From NCBI GenBank assembly GCA_905235825.1, contig CAJONH010000159.1, forward strand, positions 1-17,142: DNA of 17,142 nucleotides, given 5' to 3'. Source of the DNA: Candidatus Gastranaerophilales bacterium. Lineage in GTDB: Bacteria; Cyanobacteriota; Vampirovibrionia; Gastranaerophilales; Gastranaerophilaceae. A program made the position numbers and the translations under genes. How positions within the stretch are numbered: the first letter of the stretch is position 1; every line of letters begins with the position of its first letter. The notes under the pieces are model-generated. The model saw nothing but the letters and a program-made list of their open reading frames with translations. It was not told the DNA's origin and made no database searches. Shown one piece after another: positions 1 through 6,647 of the stretch.

Positions 1-33
1 ATGTGCATGGTAAAAAGGAAAATAAGCGTTTAA
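1..33 (+). CDS. Possible 3' end of an upstream gene (partial, unidentified)
   Basis: Frame 1 is open from the window edge to a TAA at 31-33 and would give a short Lys-rich tail (ending KRKISV). A terminator follows 27 bp later, which fits a gene ending here. Frame 2 closes at 11-13, so an alternative end is possible. Too little is present to name a product or to be certain that this is coding. Confidence 0.25.
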   Translation: MCMVKRKISV

Positions 34-59
34 AAAATAATTATTTACGTAGTATGTAT

Positions 60-85
60 GCGGGATTTCATATCCCGCTTTTTTT
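60..85 (+). terminator. Rho-independent terminator
   Basis: A perfect 7-bp stem, GCGGGAT (60-66) and ATCCCGC (72-78), closes a 5-nt loop (TTCAT) and is followed directly by seven T residues (79-85). It should end a plus-strand transcript entering from outside the window and insulate the murE promoter downstream. Confidence 0.85.
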
Positions 86-112
86 ACGGAAAGTTCATAA
101 ACATTAATCAAG

Positions 113-141
113 TTGCGGCAGAGTATTGTATATGTTAAAAT
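113..141 (+). promoter_or_regulatory. Candidate sigma-70 promoter for the murE operon
   Basis: TAAAAT (136-141) is preceded by TGT (133-135), giving an extended -10 of the TGnTAAAAT type. The best -35 is a weak TTGCGG (113-118) at 17-bp spacing. The site lies just after the upstream terminator and 26 bp before the murE start, and the same TGnTAAAAT form recurs upstream of gatC. Assigned by motif only. Confidence 0.45.
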
Positions 142-167
142 ATAATGTGGAAAAGAGGTAAGGGGAT

Positions 168-1640
168 ATGAGGCTTAGTGAATTAACCAAACTTTTGACG
201 GAATTTAAAACAGCAAATTATAAAGATATTGACATTTCCGGAATTTCATATAATTCTCTTTTAACAAAAAAGGGAGATATTTTTATATGTATAAGAGGCG
301 AATCTTCGGACGGTCATAATTATGCTCAAAATGCAGCAGAAAAAGGTGCCGCTGCACTTTTTTGCGAAGAAGAATTACCCGTTAAAATTCCTCAAATTAT
401 TGTTTCTGATACAAAAAGAACAATGGCAATGATAGCATCCGCTTTTTACGGAGAACCTTCAAAACAAATAAACCTGATAGGAGTAACGGGAACAAACGGT
501 AAAACAACGGTAACTCATTTAATACAGCGTATTTTGGAAGAAAATAACGAAACCTGTGCCCTTATAGGTACTTTGGGTTATAAATTATCAAGTAATGACG
601 AATATAAAGAAGCAAAACATACAACTCCCCAGCCGCCTGAATTACAAAAAGATTTACGATTAATGGCAGATGACGGAATAAAAAATGTTGTAATGGAGGT
701 AAGTTCTCATTCATTGGAACAAAACAGAGTCGGCGGCTGTGATTTTGACGGAGCAGTATTTACTAATTTGACTCAAGACCATTTAGATTACCATATTACA
801 ATGAAAAATTATTTTAAAGCAAAAGCAATACTTTTTGAAAATCTGAAAAAGGGTGCATTTGCAGTAATCAATGCTGATGATGAATATGCAAAAGATTTTA
901 TTTCGGTTATTCCTGAAAATGTTAATTTAATTACATTTGGAGTAAAAAATAATGCTGACGTAAAAGCTGAAAACATAGATTTTTCTGTTGAAGGAGCATC
1001 ATTAACGGTTAAATTTAACGGTAAATCGGAAAAAATGAATTTGCACTTGAACGGTATGTTTAGTGTTTACAATGCTTTAGCAGCATTTGCTTCGGCACTT
1101 GCAATGAATATAAATTATCAAACAATAATAAATGCATTGGAAAAAACAAAAAGTGTTGCAGGCCGATTTGAAATAGTAAACAAAAGACCTTTGGTTATTG
1201 TTGATTATGCTCATACACCTGACGGATTGGAAAATGTACTAAAAGCTGCAAGGGAATTGACGCCTGAAACATCAAATTTAATTTGTCTGTTTGGCTGCGG
1301 CGGTGACAGAGATACAACAAAACGTCCGAAAATGGGAAAAATTGCCGATGAATTATCGGATAAGGTAATAGTAACATCGGATAATCCCCGAAGTGAAGAC
1401 CCCCAGCTTATCATATCCGATATTATGGCAGGAATTAAAACAGTTGATAATAAACGTATTTTTGTAGAAAGCGACAGAGGGGAAGCAATTAAATTTTTAA
1501 AAACAATATCAAATCCTGAAGATGTTATAGTAATAGCAGGAAAAGGTCACGAGGATTATCAGATTTTAAAAAATGAAACAATTCATTTTGATGATAGAGA
1601 AGAAGCAAGAAAAGTATTTGTCGTAAAAGGCGGTGTATAA
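168..1640 (+). CDS. murE: UDP-MurNAc-tripeptide synthetase, meso-DAP-adding (MurE)
   Basis: Cytoplasmic Mur ligase that adds meso-diaminopimelate to UDP-MurNAc-L-Ala-D-Glu using ATP during peptidoglycan precursor synthesis. The 490-residue length is normal. The N-terminal UDP-substrate domain covers about 1-100. The ATP-binding P-loop GVTGTNGKTT is at 105-114, and the HTTPQPPEL and EVSSHSL segments lie at about 151-183. K219 in AKAILF matches the carbamylated lysine of the family. The C-terminal domain contains DNPR (406-409), whose Arg reads meso-DAP, and GKGHEDYQ (458-465); Lys-type enzymes lack this DNPR. A strong purine-rich ribosome site (AAGAGGTAAGGGG, about 153-165) fixes the start. 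The stop codon overlaps the gpsA ATG by one base, so the two are probably translationally coupled and begin an operon with the two glycosyltransferases. Confidence 0.97.
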   Translation: MRLSELTKLLTEFKTANYKDIDISGISYNSLLTKKGDIFICIRGESSDGHNYAQNAAEKGAAALFCEEELPVKIPQIIVSDTKRTMAMIASAFYGEPSKQINLIGVTGTNGKTTVTHLIQRILEENNETCALIGTLGYKLSSNDEYKEAKHTTPQPPELQKDLRLMADDGIKNVVMEVSSHSLEQNRVGGCDFDGAVFTNLTQDHLDYHITMKNYFKAKAILFENLKKGAFAVINADDEYAKDFISVIPENVNLITFGVKNNADVKAENIDFSVEGASLTVKFNGKSEKMNLHLNGMFSVYNALAAFASALAMNINYQTIINALEKTKSVAGRFEIVNKRPLVIVDYAHTPDGLENVLKAARELTPETSNLICLFGCGGDRDTTKRPKMGKIADELSDKVIVTSDNPRSEDPQLIISDIMAGIKTVDNKRIFVESDRGEAIKFLKTISNPEDVIVIAGKGHEDYQILKNETIHFDDREEARKVFVVKGGV

Positions 1641-2647
1641 TGAAATTAACGGTTTTAGGCCCCGGCTGCTGGGGATTGACTCTTGCAAAATTGTTAAATA
1701 ATAATTTTGATGAAATTTGTGTATGGGGCAGAACTCAAGATTTATCCGAAGAATTAATAAAACAAAAAAGAACATCCAAACCATTAGAAGTTCAGCTCGA
1801 TGAAAAAGTTGAAATAACCGATAATTTAAAAAAAGCCGTTGAAAATGCCGAAATTATACTTCTTGTAGTTGCTACTTCGGGAATTCGCCCTGTTTGCAGA
1901 CAATTAAAAGATATCGGATTAAAAGATAATCAAATACTGGTAAATTTATCAAAGGGCTTGGAACTGCCTTCTTTAAAAAGAATGTCAGAAGTTATAAAAG
2001 ATGAATTGCCGTCTTCAAAATTAGTTGTACTGTCAGGGCCGACACTGGCAAAAGAAATTTTAAACGGATGTCCTACGGGTGCATGTGTTGCAAGTGAAGA
2101 TGTTCAAGCAGCCGAATTTGTTCAAAAACATTTAAATGTTCCTTCTAAATTCAGATTATATACTAATTCCGATGTTATAGGCGTTGAACTGGGCGGAAGT
2201 TTAAAAAATGTAATAGCAATTGCTTCGGGTTTTGCTGATGCAATGAAATTGGGAGATAATTGCCGTGGTACTCTTTTAACAAGAGGGATGGCAGAAATGG
2301 TTCGTGTAAGTGCCGCATTAGGTGCAAATCCTGCAACTTTATACGGATTATCGGGTATGGGCGATTTGATTGCCACCTGCTCAAGCCCCTTCAGCAGAAA
2401 TTTTTCCGTAGGCTATATGCTCGGTCAGGGAAAGAAAATTGATGATATTTTAAATGAATTGGGTTCTGTAGCAGAAGGTGTTAAAACGTCAAAAGCCTTA
2501 TGTGAATTAGCAAAAAAATTGGGAATAGAAGTTCCTGTTTCATCAGCCATATATGAAGCAGTGTATACTGATATAACACCCGAAGAAGTGTTAAATAAAC
2601 TCATGAACAGGAAACTAAAAAAGGAAGATGAATACCAATTAAAATAA
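1640..2647 (+). CDS. gpsA: NAD(P)H-dependent glycerol-3-phosphate dehydrogenase
   Basis: Makes sn-glycerol 3-phosphate from dihydroxyacetone phosphate for phospholipid synthesis in the cytoplasm. At 335 residues the length is typical. The N-terminal Rossmann fold has GPGCWG at 7-12, where most GpsA proteins read GAGSWG. Other family blocks are NLSKGLE (102-108, K105), SGPTLAKEI (132-140), GGSLKNVIAIASG (185-197) with the probable catalytic K189, and LSGMGDL (237-243). The ATG begins inside the murE stop (TAATG) and its ribosome site, AAGGCGG, lies within the end of murE. GT41 gene 1 follows after 12 bp. Assignment is firm; only the proline in the glycine loop is unusual. Confidence 0.96.
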   Translation: MKLTVLGPGCWGLTLAKLLNNNFDEICVWGRTQDLSEELIKQKRTSKPLEVQLDEKVEITDNLKKAVENAEIILLVVATSGIRPVCRQLKDIGLKDNQILVNLSKGLELPSLKRMSEVIKDELPSSKLVVLSGPTLAKEILNGCPTGACVASEDVQAAEFVQKHLNVPSKFRLYTNSDVIGVELGGSLKNVIAIASGFADAMKLGDNCRGTLLTRGMAEMVRVSAALGANPATLYGLSGMGDLIATCSSPFSRNFSVGYMLGQGKKIDDILNELGSVAEGVKTSKALCELAKKLGIEVPVSSAIYEAVYTDITPEEVLNKLMNRKLKKEDEYQLK

Positions 2648-2659
2648 AAAGGATTTTAA

Positions 2660-4294
2660 ATGTCTGAAAATGATACTCAAAAACAATCAACACTTGAATC
2701 AAAACCGGCATTAAAACAATTAATTTATGCTGGTGATATGTTCTATAGTGCAAAAAATTATCCTGCTGCAATAACGGTATATCAAACAGCTGAAATATTG
2801 AGTAAAGATATAGATATAGACTTACTTGAAAAATTATATTTAAAGCTCGGTAACTCATATTATGAGCTAAATGAAATACAAAACAAAGGAAATCAGTTCA
2901 TAGATCAAGCTGCATATTATTATGAACAATATTTAAAATGTTTTCCCGATGAAAGTTTAACGGAAGAAGTTTGGTGGAGATTAGGCTATGCATATTACTT
3001 TATGAATGTTGATAAAGGAATTGATTGTTTTAATAAAGCATTAAATATTGCAATAGTAGGAACAGCTTCAATAAATAAACTTTTTTCAATGATAAAATCA
3101 GATTCATACGATCAGCAGGATATAAAAGAAGAATCAGAGTTTGAAGCTGAAATAATAAAAAATAAATTATATAATAATCCGGTAAAATACAATCATGAAA
3201 ATAAAAAAGTTCAAAAAAACAGAAAATTAAATATCGGATATTTATCCTCGGATTGCAGAGCCCATGTAATGATGAACTATATTATTCCGATATGGAAACA
3301 TCATAACAGAGATGAGTTTAATGTATTTATATTCAGTACAACATTTGAAGAAGATAGTACAACAAACGAAATAAAAGACATAGGACTTACTTATGTAAAA
3401 TGTCCGCATTCGGTTAAAGATACCGCAAAAGAAATTTATGACAGAAATATTGATATTTTAATAGATATAACAGGATACACTGATATAATGGCATATTGTG
3501 CATTATACAAACCTGCACCGATAATTATTTCATATTTGGGGTATCTTAATACACTCGGAATGAAAGAGGTTGATTATATATTGTCAGATAAATATATAAT
3601 ACCTGAGGATAAAGCATATTTATATACAGAAAAACCATTATATATAGATAAATATCATATTTTTGAAAAATTGGAACTGCCGAATGTCAAAGAGTGTCCG
3701 TATAAAGAAAACGGATATATTACGTTTGGAAGTTTTAATTGTCCTTCAAAAATAAACAGCACAATGTTGTATATATGGTCTGAAATACTAAAAAATGTTG
3801 ATAATTCAAAACTTCTTATATTTAGGACAGATATCAATGAAACATTAATAAACCATTTTAAATTGATGTTTGAAGCACTCGGAATAAGTGAAGACAGAGT
3901 AATATATGATAATAAAACCAACGGTAATTTCTTTAACGTATATTCAAGGGCAGATATAGCATTAGATACATACCCGTTTAACGGAATGACCATATTAACA
4001 CAACTTGCTATTGCAGGAGTACCATCAATAACGTTATTGGGCGAAGGTATGCAATCAAGAACAGCAAGCAGAACTAACGAACTTATAGGTAATAAAGATT
4101 TAGTTGCAAATAACATTGAAGAATATATCGAAATTGCCAAAAATTTAGCAAATAATAAAGAACGATTAAATTATTTAAGGCACAATCTAAGACAAGATGT
4201 ATATAATTCTGAACTTATGGTTGAACCTGAAGTATTTACAAAAGATTTAGAAATTAAATTTAAGGAAATATGGCAGACTTTTATAAATACATAG
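2660..4294 (+). CDS. TPR + GT41 (SPINDLY/OGT-like) glycosyltransferase, copy 1
   Basis: Predicted cytoplasmic O-glycosyltransferase that would transfer a sugar from a nucleotide donor to Ser/Thr of proteins; donor and acceptor are unknown. Residues about 20-130 form three or so TPR-like helical pairs (for example AAITVYQTAEIL and AAYYYEQYLK), fewer than in eukaryotic OGT. The catalytic region runs from about 188 to 540. The block LNIGYLSSDCRAH places H202 at the position of the OGT active-site histidine. KPAPIIISYLGYLNTLG (284-300) is the family's central block, and GSFNCPSKIN (357-366) puts K364 at the UDP-phosphate-binding lysine. DTYPFNGMT (436-444) and GVPSITLLGEG (453-463) form the C-terminal nucleotide-binding lobe. 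In the OGT motif NGHTT the histidine is here Met. The start has AAGGA upstream (about 2649-2653). It shares an operon with gpsA and is a tandem paralogue of the next gene. Confidence 0.85.
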   Translation: MSENDTQKQSTLESKPALKQLIYAGDMFYSAKNYPAAITVYQTAEILSKDIDIDLLEKLYLKLGNSYYELNEIQNKGNQFIDQAAYYYEQYLKCFPDESLTEEVWWRLGYAYYFMNVDKGIDCFNKALNIAIVGTASINKLFSMIKSDSYDQQDIKEESEFEAEIIKNKLYNNPVKYNHENKKVQKNRKLNIGYLSSDCRAHVMMNYIIPIWKHHNRDEFNVFIFSTTFEEDSTTNEIKDIGLTYVKCPHSVKDTAKEIYDRNIDILIDITGYTDIMAYCALYKPAPIIISYLGYLNTLGMKEVDYILSDKYIIPEDKAYLYTEKPLYIDKYHIFEKLELPNVKECPYKENGYITFGSFNCPSKINSTMLYIWSEILKNVDNSKLLIFRTDINETLINHFKLMFEALGISEDRVIYDNKTNGNFFNVYSRADIALDTYPFNGMTILTQLAIAGVPSITLLGEGMQSRTASRTNELIGNKDLVANNIEEYIEIAKNLANNKERLNYLRHNLRQDVYNSELMVEPEVFTKDLEIKFKEIWQTFINT

Positions 4295-4318
4295 TAAAAA
4301 TACAGGTAAAACAATAAA

Positions 4319-5902
4319 GTGGCTGAACAAAAAACAATATTGAAAGAATTACTTGATGAAGGTCTTGCTCTTTATAACGATAAAAAATATACAGATGCAA
4401 TAAAGATATATAAAACAGCATTTGTAATGATTAAAAATCTTGATAAATATGAGCTTGGAACACTTTATATAAGACTTGGAAATACATATTATCAACTTAA
4501 TGATATAGATAAATATGTATATTATTATGAAAAATATTTAAAAGAATTTCCGCAGGGACAAACCGTAATATTTTCAAGATTGGGGCATGCCTATTATTTT
4601 ATTGATTGCGATAAGAGTGTAGATTATTATAATAAAGCATTAAATGCAGACGGCGGAATAAGAGAATCTGCCTGTAAATTATTCTCAATGATAAAATCAT
4701 CCTCCTATAATCAACAGGATATTAAAGACGAAGCAGAATTTGAAACGGCAAGAATTAAATATAAATTTTTTAAAAATATAAAAAAATATAACCACGACGA
4801 TAAAAAAATACTAAAAGATAAAAAACTCAATATTGCTTATTTAACTTCCGACGGTCATAATCATACAATGATGCATTATATGATGCCGCTATGGAAAAAT
4901 CATGATAAAGACAAATTTAATTTTTTTATTTTTAATTCGTCAGTAAAAGAAGATTTTATAAAAACAGAAATAAATAACCTCGGATTTGAAGTTATAAACA
5001 GTTCACAATTAAATTCCGAACAGCTTGCAGAACAAATTTACAACAGTAAAATAGATATTTTAATTGATTTGGACGGGTATACTCATTTACAGTCATATTG
5101 TTCCTTGTTTAAACCTGCTCCGATTATTATTTCATATTTGGGATATTTAAATACGCTGGGAATGAAAGAAGTAGATTATATTTTAACAGACAGATATACA
5201 ATACCGGAAGATAATACATGTTTGTATACGGAAAAGCCTCTGTATTTGGATGAAGGATATTGTATATTCAATTATTATAATTTTTCCAAAATACAAGAAA
5301 ATCCATTCATAAGGAACGGATACATAACCTTCGGAAGTTTTAACTGCCCGTCTAAAATAAATGACACAATGATTTATATGTGGTGTCAAATTCTTAAAAA
5401 AGTTGAAAATTCCAAAATATTTATATATCGAACAAGATTAAATAAAACCGTAATAAAAAATCTGAAATCAAAATTTACAAAATGGGGAATAGATGAAGAT
5501 AGAGTAATTTTTTCAAATATAGTTACTAAAAATTATAGCGATATATATTCGATTGCCGATATATCACTGGATACGTATCCGTTTAGCGGTATGTCCATAA
5601 CAATAGAAACGGCATTATCGGGTATACCTACAATAACCCTGACAGGTGAAGGTATGCAATCAAGAGGAGCCGGAAAAATTAATAATATATCGGGAAATTC
5701 GGATTTAAACGCTGTTTCGGGCGAAGAATATATTGAAATTGCGATAAATTTGGCTAATAATAAAGAGCGTTTGATTGAAATACGAAAAAATTTAAGAGAA
5801 ATATTAAAAAATTCATCTTTAATGAATAATCACAAATCATTTACCGAAAATTTAGAATGTAAATTTCAAAAAGTCTGGGAAACTTTTGTACATTCTACCT
5901 GA
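4319..5902 (+). CDS. TPR + GT41 (SPINDLY/OGT-like) glycosyltransferase, copy 2
   Basis: A 527-residue paralogue of the preceding gene, collinear with it along nearly its whole length. TPR-like helices occupy about 8-112 and the GT41 catalytic region about 168-522. ISYLGYLNTLGMKEVDYIL (271-289) and YITFGSFNCPSKIN (335-348) are identical to copy 1. H182 and K346 match the expected active-site His and UDP-binding Lys. The C-terminal loop reads DTYPFSGMS (418-426) where copy 1 has DTYPFNGMT, so the sugar-nucleotide site has diverged. The start is a GTG at 4319: an in-frame TAA lies 12 bp upstream (4307-4309) and the first internal ATG would remove TPR sequence that aligns with copy 1. The ribosome site is weak (CAGG, 4303-4306), so coupling to copy 1, which ends 24 bp upstream, may help. 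No substrate can be assigned. Confidence 0.85.
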   Translation: MAEQKTILKELLDEGLALYNDKKYTDAIKIYKTAFVMIKNLDKYELGTLYIRLGNTYYQLNDIDKYVYYYEKYLKEFPQGQTVIFSRLGHAYYFIDCDKSVDYYNKALNADGGIRESACKLFSMIKSSSYNQQDIKDEAEFETARIKYKFFKNIKKYNHDDKKILKDKKLNIAYLTSDGHNHTMMHYMMPLWKNHDKDKFNFFIFNSSVKEDFIKTEINNLGFEVINSSQLNSEQLAEQIYNSKIDILIDLDGYTHLQSYCSLFKPAPIIISYLGYLNTLGMKEVDYILTDRYTIPEDNTCLYTEKPLYLDEGYCIFNYYNFSKIQENPFIRNGYITFGSFNCPSKINDTMIYMWCQILKKVENSKIFIYRTRLNKTVIKNLKSKFTKWGIDEDRVIFSNIVTKNYSDIYSIADISLDTYPFSGMSITIETALSGIPTITLTGEGMQSRGAGKINNISGNSDLNAVSGEEYIEIAINLANNKERLIEIRKNLREILKNSSLMNNHKSFTENLECKFQKVWETFVHST

Positions 5903-5937
5903 TTATATAGGAAATAGAAAAAGCCTGCGTTATAAAT

Positions 5938-5957
5938 AAAAAAGCCGCATAAGCGGC
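5938..5957 (-). terminator. Rho-independent terminator, minus strand
   Basis: Read on the minus strand, GCCGC (5957-5953), a TTAT loop and GCGGC (5948-5944) form a 5-bp all-GC stem followed by six T residues (5943-5938). It would end the minus-strand operon that runs down from gatC, or a small RNA lying just upstream of it. On the plus strand only three T residues follow the stem, so it is directional. Confidence 0.75.
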
Positions 5958-6035
5958 CGGTTTGGATATTTTCCCAAATCTCCTCTCCCATATAGTCTTA
6001 CGACTAAACCTGCTAACAAGGAAAAATCACTACCT
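5938..6035 (-). ncRNA. Candidate small structured RNA or structured 3' UTR (unidentified)
   Basis: On the minus strand this about 98-nt stretch is more GC-rich than the sequence around it. It contains a 5-bp hairpin TAGTC-GTAA-GACTA (6006-5993) closed by a GNRA-type tetraloop. A second potential stem is TTTGG/CCAAA, with an alternative pairing of GGTT (6010-6007) to AACC (5962-5959). It ends in the terminator at 5957-5938. The GNRA loop and the T-run both favour the minus strand. It does not show the conserved core of SRP RNA, RNase P RNA, tmRNA or a riboswitch that I recognise. No clear promoter was found, so it may be the structured end of the long minus-strand mRNA. Confidence 0.35.
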
Positions 6036-6227
6036 ACAAAATATGAAAACTATACTTTTATTAAAACATTATTTTTATTTATTGTACAGTAATTTTTTCA
6101 TCTTTTTTTATTTATAAACAATAAAATAATGCTGCATTCAATAATAATAACCAATTTGTTGAATTAAATTATTTGTTAAATAACTTAATATTACATATTA
6201 AAATATTTGTTGAATATGTAAACAGTT

Positions 6228-6647
6228 TTATATCACTTGATTTTCCAAACCGTTCAGCAAAGATAAAAATCTTTCAGGAGCCTTATAAATACTTTCTTTT
6301 GTCTTTATATCAACAGCAATTTGCATTGTTTTTGCTTCAAAAATTTTTTCATTATTTTTAAATATTTTATATTTTATATCTAATGTCGGTTCAATATTTA
6401 AAATGAATGTTTCTACAGATAAGTTGTCGCCAAATTGTGCAGGTTTTATATATTTCGTGTACATTTTTGCAATAGGATACATAATTCCGTCATTTTTCAT
6501 ATCAACATAAGTGTAATTTAATTTTGAAAATAAATCACATCTTGCCTGTTCCATATATCGTATATAGTTTCCATGCCAAACTACATTCATAGGGTCTAAA
6601 TCTTCAAAAGAAACCGTTAACTTGTATATTGAACTTATTATATACAT
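6228..6647 (-). CDS. YbgC-like acyl-CoA/ACP thioesterase (4HBT hotdog)
   Basis: A 139-residue single hotdog-fold protein of the 4-hydroxybenzoyl-CoA thioesterase type, predicted to hydrolyse an acyl thioester in the cytoplasm. The N-terminal motif FEDLDPMNVVWHGNYIRYME (14-33) carries D18, H25 and Y28 in the spacing of YbgC-type enzymes, with D18 the likely catalytic residue. The rest follows the normal beta-strand pattern (VETFILNIEP, then KTMQIAVDI). Its ATG (6647-6645) overlaps the end of the upstream ligase-dehydratase gene by 10 bp, and AAGGAGC just ahead of it is a good ribosome site. The tight coupling suggests both act on the same acyl group. The substrate (CoA or ACP ester, aromatic or fatty) cannot be told from the sequence. 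Confidence 0.85.
   Translation of the reverse strand: MYIISSIYKLTVSFEDLDPMNVVWHGNYIRYMEQARCDLFSKLNYTYVDMKNDGIMYPIAKMYTKYIKPAQFGDNLSVETFILNIEPTLDIKYKIFKNNEKIFEAKTMQIAVDIKTKESIYKAPERFLSLLNGLENQVI

Larger units (their letters stand above)
5903..6227. other. Convergent intergenic region of 325 bp
   Basis: No convincing protein gene is present. The part near 5938-6035 holds a minus-strand terminator and further hairpins (separate entries). The rest, about 6040-6227, is very AT-rich. A weak plus-strand hairpin, the near-palindrome TTATTGTACAGTAA (6079-6092) followed by six T residues, might help to end the murE-GT41 transcript. A plus-strand open frame at 6173-6361 mostly overlaps the thioesterase gene antisense and is not supported. 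Confidence 0.6.

Noticed and set aside
3..107. Frame 3 open from the window edge to 107 as the tail of an upstream protein
   Set aside because: It would run through the strong terminator hairpin at 60-85; the frame ending at 33 is more consistent.
3655..4140. 161-codon minus-strand open frame inside GT41 copy 1
   Set aside because: Fully antisense to a well-supported glycosyltransferase catalytic domain; the predicted protein has no recognisable motif.
2660..5902. Tandem GT41 genes as a recent assembly or sequencing duplication
   Set aside because: The copies differ in length, at many amino-acid positions and at synonymous sites, so they are true old paralogues.
6031..6040. GTAGGTAG on the minus strand as part of a c-di-GMP-I riboswitch
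   Set aside because: Only this short string matches; the rest of the riboswitch core and its paired helices are absent, and no gene follows that it could control.
6173..6361. 62-codon plus-strand open frame at the edge of the intergenic region
   Set aside because: It overlaps the thioesterase gene antisense, has no ribosome site, and its sequence is what AT-rich DNA gives by chance.
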